From NCBI GenBank assembly GCA_017469025.1, contig JAFUHD010000247.1, positions 1-38,546 on the forward strand: DNA of 38,546 bases, written 5' to 3'. Positions within the stretch are counted from its first letter, which is position 1. Every line of letters begins with the position of its first letter. The position numbers were made by a program, and so were the translations under genes. The stretch is from Clostridia bacterium (GTDB lineage: Bacteria; Bacillota; Clostridia; Christensenellales; Aristaeellaceae). Under the pieces are notes generated by a model. That model saw only the letters and a program-made list of their open reading frames with translations. It was not told where the DNA came from and did no database searches. Shown in pieces: positions 17,387 to 25,813 of the stretch.

Positions 17387-18088
17387 ATGGTTGATATTGA
17401 GCGATATGAATCAAAGTATCAGCTGAACCACGTAGATGCACTGCAGATCCAGGGCAGGCTCAAACGATATATTCAGCCGGATGTTTATTCCGGACCAAAC
17501 GGATATGTGGTAAGGAGCGTATATTTTGATACGCTGTTCAACAAGGACTTTTACGACCGGGTGCAGAGCCTTACAAATCGCAGCCATATAAGGCTTCGCA
17601 CATATCCGCAGAAACCGGATACGATTTCCCTCGAATACAAGGAAAAGAACGGAATTACCGTTCGCAAGCGGATTTTGCCGGTGACACACCAGCAGGCTTT
17701 GCTTCTGCTGCAGTCAGACTATTCACCGCTTAGCAATCACAGGGACCCATTCGCCAGAATGCTGTACCGGAAGATGACCCTGGAGACGTACAGACCGTGC
17801 GTTCTGATTGAATACCAGCGCAGGGCGTATGTGCGGAAGGAGAACAGTATCCGGATTACTTTTGATTCCAACATTCGGGTGAGTGAAGCGAATCTGGATC
17901 TGTTTGATCCGAATATCCCCATGGCACCGGTTGGCATGCAGGGACAGGTGATTATGGAAATCAAATATCAGGACTTCTTCATGAGTGATTTAAAGGCCGC
18001 TATCGGACCGCATCCACTGCGGTCGGAGGCTGCCGGAAAATACCAAAGGGCCAGAATGATATACATGTCAGGGAGGAACTACCTATGA
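17387..18088 (+). CDS. VTC-domain protein (polyphosphate polymerase-like)
   Basis: 233 residues from the ATG at 17387, preceded by GGAGG at a five-base distance; an ATG at 17375 overlapping the previous stop is possible but has a weak site. The VTC fold (triphosphate tunnel superfamily) is shown by RYESKY (6-11), YVVRSVYFDT, RLRTY (69-73), SLEYKEK (81-87), RKR (93-95), IEYQRRAY and EIKY (191-194). These provide the charged residues that line the active-site tunnel. In yeast Vtc4 this domain makes polyphosphate from ATP at the membrane. Bacterial homologues often sit beside DUF4956 and CotH genes, as here, with undefined roles. Its stop overlaps the next start by four bases (ATGA at 18085-18088). 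Confidence 0.9.
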   Translation: MVDIERYESKYQLNHVDALQIQGRLKRYIQPDVYSGPNGYVVRSVYFDTLFNKDFYDRVQSLTNRSHIRLRTYPQKPDTISLEYKEKNGITVRKRILPVTHQQALLLLQSDYSPLSNHRDPFARMLYRKMTLETYRPCVLIEYQRRAYVRKENSIRITFDSNIRVSEANLDLFDPNIPMAPVGMQGQVIMEIKYQDFFMSDLKAAIGPHPLRSEAAGKYQRARMIYMSGRNYL

Positions 18089-18795
18089 ACGCGACGACGA
18101 ATATTCGTGATATTCTGAATGACTTCTTTTTGAGCAATATCAGCGGCGATACGCTGACGGTTACCGAAATACTGCTCAATATGAGTGCTGCCCTGCTGAT
18201 CGGTCTTTTGATCTTTGTGGTATACCGGGTTACGCACACGGGTGAAGTTTACAGCGCCCGATTTAATGTGTCCCTGGTTATGCTTGTGCTTGTTACGACC
18301 ATTGTCATGACGGCGATTGGCAGCAACGTGGCGTTGTCGCTGGGCCTTGTAGGCGCACTTTCCATTGTACGTTTCAGAACTGTTATCAGGGATACACGCG
18401 ATACGATGTTCATTTTCTGGTGCGTGGCTGTCGGCGTGTGCTGCGGCGTTGCCGCTTATGTGCTGGCACTGATCGGTTCAATGTTCATCTTCCTATATCT
18501 GATGGTCTGTGGTATGATTCGTGAAAATGAGCGCTGTCTCATTATTATCCGCGGAACCCCCGCCGCTCTCAGTGATGCCGAAAAGGTGGTTGGCCAGCAT
18601 TATGCACAGAAGGCCGTCCTTCGTGTTTCGAATATCAATGCGGAAGATGGTACCGGCGAATCCATTTATGAAATTGCGTCCAACCTGCGTGAAAAATATG
18701 ACCGGCAGGCCGGTACTGTTGAGAGTCTTCTGTATGGTTCCCGCGGTATCACGTCTATCAGTATCGTTCGTCAGGAGGATGAGGTTTCTGGCTGA
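18085..18795 (+). CDS. DUF4956 family membrane protein
   Basis: 236 residues. The block SLGLVGALSIVRFRTVIRDTRDT (about 85-107) is the hallmark of DUF4956. Hydrophobic segments lie near residues 26-47, 62-80 and 109-142, and a cytoplasmic domain of about 90 residues follows (residues 146-236, ferredoxin-like in pattern). The biochemical role is unknown. The family habitually neighbours VTC-domain genes and may form the membrane partner of the VTC protein. Start and upstream stop overlap (ATGA). Confidence 0.9.
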   Translation: MNATTNIRDILNDFFLSNISGDTLTVTEILLNMSAALLIGLLIFVVYRVTHTGEVYSARFNVSLVMLVLVTTIVMTAIGSNVALSLGLVGALSIVRFRTVIRDTRDTMFIFWCVAVGVCCGVAAYVLALIGSMFIFLYLMVCGMIRENERCLIIIRGTPAALSDAEKVVGQHYAQKAVLRVSNINAEDGTGESIYEIASNLREKYDRQAGTVESLLYGSRGITSISIVRQEDEVSG

Positions 18796-18805
18796 TGAAT
18801 CTGTT

Positions 18806-18822
18806 CCGGCAGGCTCTGCCGG
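18806..18822 (+). other. Intercistronic hairpin
   Basis: CCGGCAG-GCT-CTGCCGG, a perfect 7-bp stem just after the DUF4956 stop. No T tract follows, so it is probably an mRNA-processing or stability element. Confidence 0.6.
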
Positions 18823-18880
18823 TGCCAGGTAGCCAAATATCGCGCCCTTTGTGGTGCGCTTGAAACAATCGGAGTTTAGC

Positions 18881-20395
18881 ATGGTACGATCAAAACGACT
18901 TCTTTTGCCAGTTGCGATTGTGTGCATTGTAGGAGTCTTCCTGATCGCCCTTCTCTATTTTGCACTGCACAGGACAGAAGAAGGGAGATCAGACCCCTTC
19001 ATCTATTATGATGAGAGCCTGCCTGCTGCAGAGGTTTCGCTGGATCCGTTTGCAGCAATGGACGATGACTTCAAGGTAACACAGGAGTTCTCATCCAATC
19101 TTCCGATTTTTGTGTTTACACTTGCGGGGGAGAAGGATAACGGATGGGAAAACGGTATGCTTTCCATCTACAGCTGGAAAAATGAGATGAACAATCTGTA
19201 TGTGTCACCGACACAGTCACTTTCCATACGGCTGCATACGGAGTCTACAGCTGATGGCGTGAAACCGGATTTTGACATGATGACGCTTGATGCAGACGGG
19301 GAAATCAAGGATACAGAAATCCTCGGTATGCCTGCAGATGAGACATGGCATTTGAACAGCTTGCGGAATGATCTCAGCATGCTGAGATCTTATACAGCGT
19401 ACAGGACGGCATCCCAGTTTTTGAATTTTGTTCCGCATGTAGCCTATTGCGAAATCCTGATAGAACGGGAAGGCAATCTTGTTTATCAGGGAATATATGA
19501 AATCTGTGAAACGATAGATGTCAGTCCGACCAAAGTTAACATTGATGCGCCGGAAGGGGATAAGACGCGGGTAGATTACTTTATCGTGAGTGATACAATG
19601 CGTCAGGGACGACTGCTAAGCACAAGGCAGATTGATGGAAAGTATGTGAGAGGATATACTTCTCTGCTGTATCCGGACGAAGCAGATCTGACCCGTGAAC
19701 AGATGGCGTATATCGAGACGGATTACAACACGATTACCGAACGTGTCAGTGCGCTTGATGATTACGGCATTCTGATTGATGTTGACAGCCTTCTGGATTA
19801 CTACATTCTGAATATGTATTTCGGAAAAACAGATGCCGGCAAATCCATGACGTATATGTACAATACGGTGAACGGGAAACTGTCATTCGGACCGGTATAT
19901 GATTTCGATCTTTCCATGGGAAACCTGAATGGAGAGTCAACGGATCCGGATGAAGTCGTCTATGATCAGCAGATATTCCTGAGTGATCTCATACGTGATA
20001 ATGGTTTTGTGACCAAGCTGCTGAGAAGATATGTTGAGCTCAGGCGTACCTATCTGAAGGAAGATACGGTCTATACAATCTTGGATGAAGCGCGGGATTA
20101 CCTCAGAATTGCAAAACAGCGTGATGATGCCCGCTGGCGTCCCAAAGCTCAGGAAGAGGAAGGCGTTAAGGCAATTTACAGAACCGGTACAATTGAGAGT
20201 ACTGAATATGAACGTGACGTCTACCGGATCAAGGCCTATCTGACAGAGCATGCCTCTGCAGTCCGCAATACATTTGCGACGATTGAAGAGGAACAGCGTA
20301 TCGCACTCAGGTTTACCGGTGGAAATACGCTGCTGCTGTTTGTTTCGCTTGTACTGTTTTTCATTCCGTCCATTCTGATTAACCGGAAAGGTTGA
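18881..20395 (+). CDS. CotH-kinase-like protein, membrane-anchored
   Basis: 504 residues from the ATG at 18881 (GGAG six bases upstream); an in-frame GTG at 18851 has no such site. A hydrophobic segment at residues 7-28 and a second at about 480-500 enclose a large external domain. CotH motifs are present: VYQGIYEICETID (201-213) matches the YxGxYxxxE strand-helix, and GPVYDFDLSMGN (337-348) matches the PxDFDxxxG metal-binding motif with Asp341 and Asp343. Spore-coat CotH is an atypical kinase that phosphorylates proteins; other CotH-like proteins accompany exopolysaccharide and VTC/DUF4956 genes. Here it would modify a surface protein or glycan, which is inference. Confidence 0.85.
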   Translation: MVRSKRLLLPVAIVCIVGVFLIALLYFALHRTEEGRSDPFIYYDESLPAAEVSLDPFAAMDDDFKVTQEFSSNLPIFVFTLAGEKDNGWENGMLSIYSWKNEMNNLYVSPTQSLSIRLHTESTADGVKPDFDMMTLDADGEIKDTEILGMPADETWHLNSLRNDLSMLRSYTAYRTASQFLNFVPHVAYCEILIEREGNLVYQGIYEICETIDVSPTKVNIDAPEGDKTRVDYFIVSDTMRQGRLLSTRQIDGKYVRGYTSLLYPDEADLTREQMAYIETDYNTITERVSALDDYGILIDVDSLLDYYILNMYFGKTDAGKSMTYMYNTVNGKLSFGPVYDFDLSMGNLNGESTDPDEVVYDQQIFLSDLIRDNGFVTKLLRRYVELRRTYLKEDTVYTILDEARDYLRIAKQRDDARWRPKAQEEEGVKAIYRTGTIESTEYERDVYRIKAYLTEHASAVRNTFATIEEEQRIALRFTGGNTLLLFVSLVLFFIPSILINRKG

Positions 20396-20526
20396 TCCAG
20401 TTGGGAAATGACTGGAAGAGAAAAATATAAGTTTTGCTGTAGTATTCATCTGACTCAAATGATCCGGTGCTTTGCCGGACAAAGAATAATTATGGAAAGG
20501 AGGAGGCGGAAATACCGCCAGAGAAT

Positions 20527-21936
20527 ATGGATTTAACCAGTATTCCATTTTTAATCTACTTTCTGCCGATCCTCCTGATTCTCTATTATGCAGCTTCTTT
20601 CTCTGCACAGGTTCAGAATGGTGTTCTGTTTGTTGCCTGCATTCTGTTTTATGCATGGGGTGATCCTCAGAGCATCATGCTCCTCATTGCCTGTATCCTG
20701 CTCAGCTCGGTGGCATCGTATCTGATTGTCCGAATGGACGGGTCGATGAAGAAGCTGATGCTCTATGTCGGTGTCGGCGTCAACTTGTTCCTGCTGTTTG
20801 CGACACGGTATATGAGTGACTTCCTGGAACTGCTTGGACCATCCATCGGCGTCGAACTGCATTATTCGGTTCATGAACCGCTTGGAATGCTTGTTTTCAT
20901 TCTGCATGCAGTTTCTTACCTTGTCGATGTCTATCGCGGAAAGGCGGATACAGAGAGTCCGTTTAATGTAGGTATCTACATTGCTTTCTTCCCGTTTCTG
21001 AGGAATGGTCCTCTGCTTTGTTACCGTGAAATTCAGCCGCAGCTGAAGAAAAGGAAAATAGATTACCGTCTTTTGGCATTGGGTGCCTGCCGCCTGATCG
21101 TTGGTCTGGCCAAGCTTGTGATCCTGACAGACCGGTTCCGTGGAATTGCAGACAATGTATTCAGTCTTGCACAGATCGATGCCGGTGAATACAGTGTGCC
21201 GATTCTGCTTTCCTGGCTGGGTATTGGGACATTTACCCTTCAGATCTATTTTGAGTTTTCCGGTTATGCTGATATGGGCATAGGACTCGCGATGCTGCTT
21301 GGCTATCGTGTGGAGGAAAATTTCAACGCACCTTATTCAGCGCAGTCCCTGAAGGATTTCTGGAAACGGTGGGAGGTAGGACTTTCCCAGTGGATGTCCA
21401 GATACCTGAGCAGTCTGTTCAGTGAGACACACTCGGAAAATGATGACATGAGCGTGTTTCAGATATTTACCTTTGCAATTATCGGTCTGTGGCATGGTAC
21501 AAAGTATACCTTTGTCATATGGGGCGTAATCAACGGTATTGTCGTACTGGCAGAGAGCATTATCGACTATCCTTCGCAGATACCGTTCAAAGCGTTGCGC
21601 CGTATGTATACCATGCTGGTAGTTATGATCGGTTTCGTCATGTTCCGTGCGGAGGACATTTATCAGGCCAGCCGTTACTATCTGGATATGTTCGGACTGA
21701 ACAACAACGGATTTTTCAGTGATATCGCACTGCGGCTTATCCGCGAGAACTGGATTTACTATATTGCCGGCATTCTGTTCTGTTTCCCGATTGCCCGAAA
21801 CATGAATGAGCGGATGTTCAAGGATCCCAGCGGTACGCTGAATCAGGTCATGACGCTGGTGTATCCGCTGGCAATGCTGCTGCTGTTTGCAATCTGTCTT
21901 ACCTTTATCGTAGTCGGGGCGTATTTCCCGGCGTAG
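20527..21936 (+). CDS. MBOAT O-acyltransferase (AlgI/DltB-like)
   Basis: 469 residues from the ATG at 20527, with about eleven membrane segments. MBOAT features: YFEFSGYADMGIGLAMLLGY (241-260), FNAPYSAQSLKDFWKRW (266-282) and IGLWHGTKYTFVIWG (319-333), which includes the catalytic-type His323. AlgI-type proteins pass acyl groups across the membrane for O-acetylation of exported polysaccharides. An oddity is WKRWE where the family normally has RRWH: the conserved His is Glu283. The start is uncertain, since the strong AAGGAGGAGG ends 20 bases before this ATG and is optimally placed for an ATA codon at 20512 in the same frame. The gene pairs with the AlgJ/AlgX-like gene downstream. Confidence 0.88.
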   Translation: MDLTSIPFLIYFLPILLILYYAASFSAQVQNGVLFVACILFYAWGDPQSIMLLIACILLSSVASYLIVRMDGSMKKLMLYVGVGVNLFLLFATRYMSDFLELLGPSIGVELHYSVHEPLGMLVFILHAVSYLVDVYRGKADTESPFNVGIYIAFFPFLRNGPLLCYREIQPQLKKRKIDYRLLALGACRLIVGLAKLVILTDRFRGIADNVFSLAQIDAGEYSVPILLSWLGIGTFTLQIYFEFSGYADMGIGLAMLLGYRVEENFNAPYSAQSLKDFWKRWEVGLSQWMSRYLSSLFSETHSENDDMSVFQIFTFAIIGLWHGTKYTFVIWGVINGIVVLAESIIDYPSQIPFKALRRMYTMLVVMIGFVMFRAEDIYQASRYYLDMFGLNNNGFFSDIALRLIRENWIYYIAGILFCFPIARNMNERMFKDPSGTLNQVMTLVYPLAMLLLFAICLTFIVVGAYFPA

Positions 21937-21992
21937 GAATATCAATAAATCATTGATTCTCTGTAGGCGGGAATCAGGAAAGGAGGAACGAA

Positions 21993-23273
21993 GTGAAGTA
22001 TATACTGCGGAAAGTTGTCTTTGGAATTCTGCTGCTTTCGATCCTCCTGATTCTTCTGGCATCCAATATTGGTGTAAACGGTTCCAAGATTATACAGAAT
22101 GTCCGTGGAACCCGGATTTCTTCCGTAGATGATGTAAAAACCATCATTTCAGCAGTGGAGAATACCATGAACGAGGGTTTCATTGGCCGGATGGGTTTTG
22201 TGGAGGCTTATTCACAGGTAGTGAAGCTCCTGGGAAAGAAAGAGTTTTCAGACTTCCTCTATGTTAAGGATGAGGACAATTATCTGCATACGACTGCTTT
22301 TTATTCCGGTTTCGATCCTGAGATGCTGACATATGCCATACGGGTGAAAATTCTGCAGGAAACGGTTGAGGCAAAAGGCGGGAAGCTGCTTTTTGTGATT
22401 CCGCCGATCAAATACCGGACTGGAAATACGGTACTGGATTATGGACTTCCTGCTGCAAATCCGGAAAACAAAATCAGTGAGCTGATGAATGTGCTGACTG
22501 AATATGATATTGATGTCATCGATTTTAATCAGTATTTTCCAAACCAGAGCCTGCCGTATCAGCAGTCCTTCTATCGGACAGAGCGTTACTGGACAATTCC
22601 GGCTGCCTGGATGGCCGCACGCGAAATCGCACACTGGATGGAGGTCACCAAAGGTGTGCAGCTGGATCCGGATGGCAGTCTGATTGGGCCGTCAGCATTT
22701 GACTGGGTAACCTATCCCAATAAAATGCTTGGGACGATGGGACTCAAAACCGGGAAAAACTATATCGGCCTTGAAGATTTTACAGCATTGTGGCCAAAGG
22801 ATCCGGGACTGTATGAATATCTCTGTTACCTGGAGAATGGTGAACGGAATATCATTCGAGGAGACGTGTATGATACGCTGATCAGCAGGAGTACAGTGGA
22901 AGACATGCCTGATTCGCCGGATAAATCAGCATATACTGCATATCTGCCTGGTATTTACCTCCACAACATTATAACCAACAGGAACAATTTTGAAGGTCTC
23001 CGTGTGTTCATGATCCGCGACAGCTATTTTTCACCGGTAACCGTGTTCCTGTCTCCGCTTTGCGGCATTATAGACTCCATCTGGTCAGATCTGGAGGAAA
23101 CGATTTACCAGATGGAAAACTACGTGGAGAATCAGGAGTTTGACTTTGTGATCATGCAGATTGATCCGTACAACATCAATGCAGACACCTTTGATTTTTA
23201 TAAGGAGGAAGCGGAAATCCGGATGGATCTGCTGGGACTTACAAGAACACCTGATGAAAGTACAGGAAACTAA
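21993..23273 (+). CDS. AlgJ/AlgX (DHHW)-like SGNH protein, catalytic dyad altered
   Basis: 426 residues. GTG start at 21993 with AAAGGAGG seven bases upstream. An N-terminal hydrophobic segment (7-24) anchors an external domain laid out like AlgJ/AlgX: a FIGRMGFVEAYS-type N-terminal region, the strand KLLFVIPP (131-138), FYRTERYW (193-200) and VFMIRDSYFSP (338-348). The expected TDxHW motif, which gives the catalytic Asp and His, is TERYW here (Glu197, Tyr199), whereas the Ser of the DS(F/Y) motif is retained (Ser344). In alginate-type systems such proteins accept acyl groups from the MBOAT partner and transfer them to the polymer. This protein may act by a changed mechanism or only bind glycan. 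It is immediately downstream of the MBOAT gene. Confidence 0.8.
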   Translation: MKYILRKVVFGILLLSILLILLASNIGVNGSKIIQNVRGTRISSVDDVKTIISAVENTMNEGFIGRMGFVEAYSQVVKLLGKKEFSDFLYVKDEDNYLHTTAFYSGFDPEMLTYAIRVKILQETVEAKGGKLLFVIPPIKYRTGNTVLDYGLPAANPENKISELMNVLTEYDIDVIDFNQYFPNQSLPYQQSFYRTERYWTIPAAWMAAREIAHWMEVTKGVQLDPDGSLIGPSAFDWVTYPNKMLGTMGLKTGKNYIGLEDFTALWPKDPGLYEYLCYLENGERNIIRGDVYDTLISRSTVEDMPDSPDKSAYTAYLPGIYLHNIITNRNNFEGLRVFMIRDSYFSPVTVFLSPLCGIIDSIWSDLEETIYQMENYVENQEFDFVIMQIDPYNINADTFDFYKEEAEIRMDLLGLTRTPDESTGN

Positions 23274-23342
23274 TCCGTTTTTATTACTCCGGGCAGCTTC
23301 TTACCTGCAGCTGCCGTGGATGAAGGAAAGGAGGACGATTGC

Positions 23343-25664
23343 ATGAATTGGTCGCAGACCAGGAAAAAGGTCTGGTTCGGACTGAACATTATCTTCACGG
23401 CCAATTATCTGATCTGGCGAATTTTCTATACATTTCCGATTCCAGGGCATCCGATTTCCATCTTAGTCTGTGCAGCGCTTCTGTTCTTCGAAGTTCTGGG
23501 TCTTCTGGAGCAGTACATCCATTTCAAGAGCATGTCTGAAATGCGGGAGTATCCGAAGCCGGATGTACCTTATGAACTGTATCCGGATATCGATTTCTTC
23601 ATTTCCACATACAATGAGGATGAGGAACTCCTGACCAAGACGATCAACGGATGTCTGAACGTGGAATATCCGGATCTGGAGAAGGTACATATTTATATCT
23701 GTGATGACGGCAACCGCCCTGCAATCAAGGAATTTGCGAAGAAATTCGGTCCCCGCATTCACTATCTGCATCGTGGCAATCATGACGGTAAAAAGGCAGG
23801 AAACATCAATCACTGCACCCGTCATACAACGTCTCCGTATATTGTTACACTGGATGCAGACATGATCGTGCAAAGCCGTTTCCTGATGGAAATTGTGCCG
23901 TATGTGGTGGATGCGGAGATCAAGAATGCCAACCTGCCCAAGGACAAGCGTATGCCGCTGGGATTCATTCAGACCCCGCAGGCGTTCTACGACCTGGATC
24001 TTTTCCAGTATAACCTCTATCTGGAAAATGATATTCCGAATGAACAGGACTTCTTCCATCGTGGTATTCAGGCTGCCAAGACGAGTACCAATACGGTTAT
24101 TTACGCAGGCAGCAATACCCTGATCTCAAGACGTGCCATGGCAGCTATTGGCGGATTCTATACCGAATCCATTACGGAGGACTTTGCAACTGGATGTCTG
24201 ATGCAGCAGCATGGATTTGTCTGCATGGGTACCGGTGATCCTCTGGCTTCGGGCCTGTCACCGAATACGCTCCACTCGTTGATCCGCCAGCGTGTACGGT
24301 GGGGACGCGGCGTTATTGACACTGCAAAGAAGCAGCATATTTTCTCAGTTCCAGATCTGTCGTTTATTCAGAAACTGATGTACTGGGAATCCATGTTCTA
24401 CTGGTACGCACCGGTTAAGCGTCTTGTATACATTTTCTCGCCGATGCTGTATGCAACATTCGGATTTGAGGTTATGCGATGTTCGCTTCCTCAGGTTCTT
24501 ATGTTCTGGTTGCCGATGTATCTGGTCAGTGCAATCTCCCTGAAATCCATTTCAGCCAATGTTCGGTCGAACAAGTGGACGGCTATCTATGAGACAGCCA
24601 TGTTCCCGTTCATGCTGATCCCGATAATGCTTGAAACCTTTGGTTTCTCGCTTTCTGAATTTAAAGTTACGGTCAAGAGCCGTGTAAAGAACAAGCAGGG
24701 AGACAATCTGGTATATATGATGCCGATGATCATCCTGCTGACGCTCTCGGCTATCGGCATCTGCCGCTCCGTGTGGATCATCCTTTCGACAAACTCCATT
24801 GGTCTTGCGGTTATCGTTTTCTGGATGATTTACAATATGTATGTTATGCTGATGAGTCTGTTCTTCGTTGCCGGACGTGGTATCTACAGAAGCGCTGAAC
24901 GTGTTACGGTTACGATGCCGGCCAAGCTGGTTGTCCGTGGTAAAACATACGACTGTACAACGGTTAACCTTTCAGAAAATGGTGCTGCCATTCAGATGGA
25001 TGATCCTCATCTGGTGAACACGGAGGATGCATATCTGATTCTGGATGACCGGAAATATCACTGCCGGGTGAAAGTGCATCCAATACGTGTCTCGCCCCGC
25101 CGTGCAATGAGAAACGGGAAGGTAACAACGCGCTGGGAATATGCGTTCTCCTTTACGGAAATTCCTGAGGAACGCGGCTATGAGAATCTTTGCGGCATTC
25201 TTTATGACCGGGTTCCGACGCATGCTGAGACCATCAAGAGCAACAACCTGTATAAAGAGCTTAACCGGAACTTTATACAGCGCCAGGATGCCTCTGCGTT
25301 CATGGCCCGTTCCCTGCCGCGTATTATCATGAATACGGAAGTACGGACTGAGGAAATCCGTGAGCCGCTGATCATGCGCGACTTCAACTATCAGTATATG
25401 GCATTTACGACGAAGGGTGTTATGCCCAGACATATGACGATAGATCTTGATGGATTTGCGATTCAGTGTGTCCGGGATAAGACACTTGCGTACGCTACAC
25501 TTTACCGGATTGAGGATATGGATCATCTCTATACCTCTCAGGAAGTGGCGGATTCCATTATGAACTGGATGCTGACACACTCCAAAGGCGAGACGCGCCG
25601 GCAGTCCATGGACCGTGTTTTTGGCCGGGAATTCAACGAAACCGCTGCTGTTCTGTCTTATTAA
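23343..25664 (+). CDS. BcsA-like processive GT2 glycosyltransferase with PilZ domain
   Basis: 773 residues from the ATG at 23343, which follows GGAGG by eight bases; an earlier in-frame ATG lacks this. Membrane segments lie near 12-30 and 36-56. The GT2 domain carries the processive set: STYNED (88-93), DDG (121-123), DAD (171-173), TED (278-280) and QRVRW (316-320). More membrane segments run from about 340 to 510. A PilZ domain follows with RSAER (516-520) and NLSENG (542-547), fitting RxxxR and (D/N)xSxxG, so c-di-GMP activation is likely. The gating-type motif FFCGS of cellulose synthases is VIYAGS (252-257). About 140 further residues (630-773) match nothing I know. It should polymerise a beta-linked glycan and export it; whether glucose is the unit is open. 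Last gene of the operon. Confidence 0.92.
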   Translation: MNWSQTRKKVWFGLNIIFTANYLIWRIFYTFPIPGHPISILVCAALLFFEVLGLLEQYIHFKSMSEMREYPKPDVPYELYPDIDFFISTYNEDEELLTKTINGCLNVEYPDLEKVHIYICDDGNRPAIKEFAKKFGPRIHYLHRGNHDGKKAGNINHCTRHTTSPYIVTLDADMIVQSRFLMEIVPYVVDAEIKNANLPKDKRMPLGFIQTPQAFYDLDLFQYNLYLENDIPNEQDFFHRGIQAAKTSTNTVIYAGSNTLISRRAMAAIGGFYTESITEDFATGCLMQQHGFVCMGTGDPLASGLSPNTLHSLIRQRVRWGRGVIDTAKKQHIFSVPDLSFIQKLMYWESMFYWYAPVKRLVYIFSPMLYATFGFEVMRCSLPQVLMFWLPMYLVSAISLKSISANVRSNKWTAIYETAMFPFMLIPIMLETFGFSLSEFKVTVKSRVKNKQGDNLVYMMPMIILLTLSAIGICRSVWIILSTNSIGLAVIVFWMIYNMYVMLMSLFFVAGRGIYRSAERVTVTMPAKLVVRGKTYDCTTVNLSENGAAIQMDDPHLVNTEDAYLILDDRKYHCRVKVHPIRVSPRRAMRNGKVTTRWEYAFSFTEIPEERGYENLCGILYDRVPTHAETIKSNNLYKELNRNFIQRQDASAFMARSLPRIIMNTEVRTEEIREPLIMRDFNYQYMAFTTKGVMPRHMTIDLDGFAIQCVRDKTLAYATLYRIEDMDHLYTSQEVADSIMNWMLTHSKGETRRQSMDRVFGREFNETAAVLSY

Positions 25665-25669
25665 CAAGT

Positions 25670-25706
25670 AAAAGGGATGCTGTAAATTTTACAGCATCCC
25701 TTTTTT
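25670..25706 (+). terminator. Strong terminator of the polysaccharide operon
   Basis: A stem of about 15 bp (AAAAGGGATGCTGTA pairing with TACAGCATCCCTTTT) with a short loop and a run of six T, starting six bases after the synthase stop codon. Confidence 0.95.
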
Positions 25707-25733
25707 GCAGTTATGCATGAGATTCAAGGTATC

Positions 25734-25762
25734 TTGTTATTTTCAAAATCTGGACATATAAT
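25734..25762 (+). promoter_or_regulatory. Promoter of the AAA-ATPase gene
   Basis: TTGTTA (25734-25739) and a perfect TATAAT (25757-25762) with a 17-base spacer, about 50 bases ahead of the start codon. Confidence 0.7.
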
Positions 25763-25813
25763 AAAACATGAAATACAAATGTGATATACTGAACTGTTGG
25801 GGAGGTCTGACGG

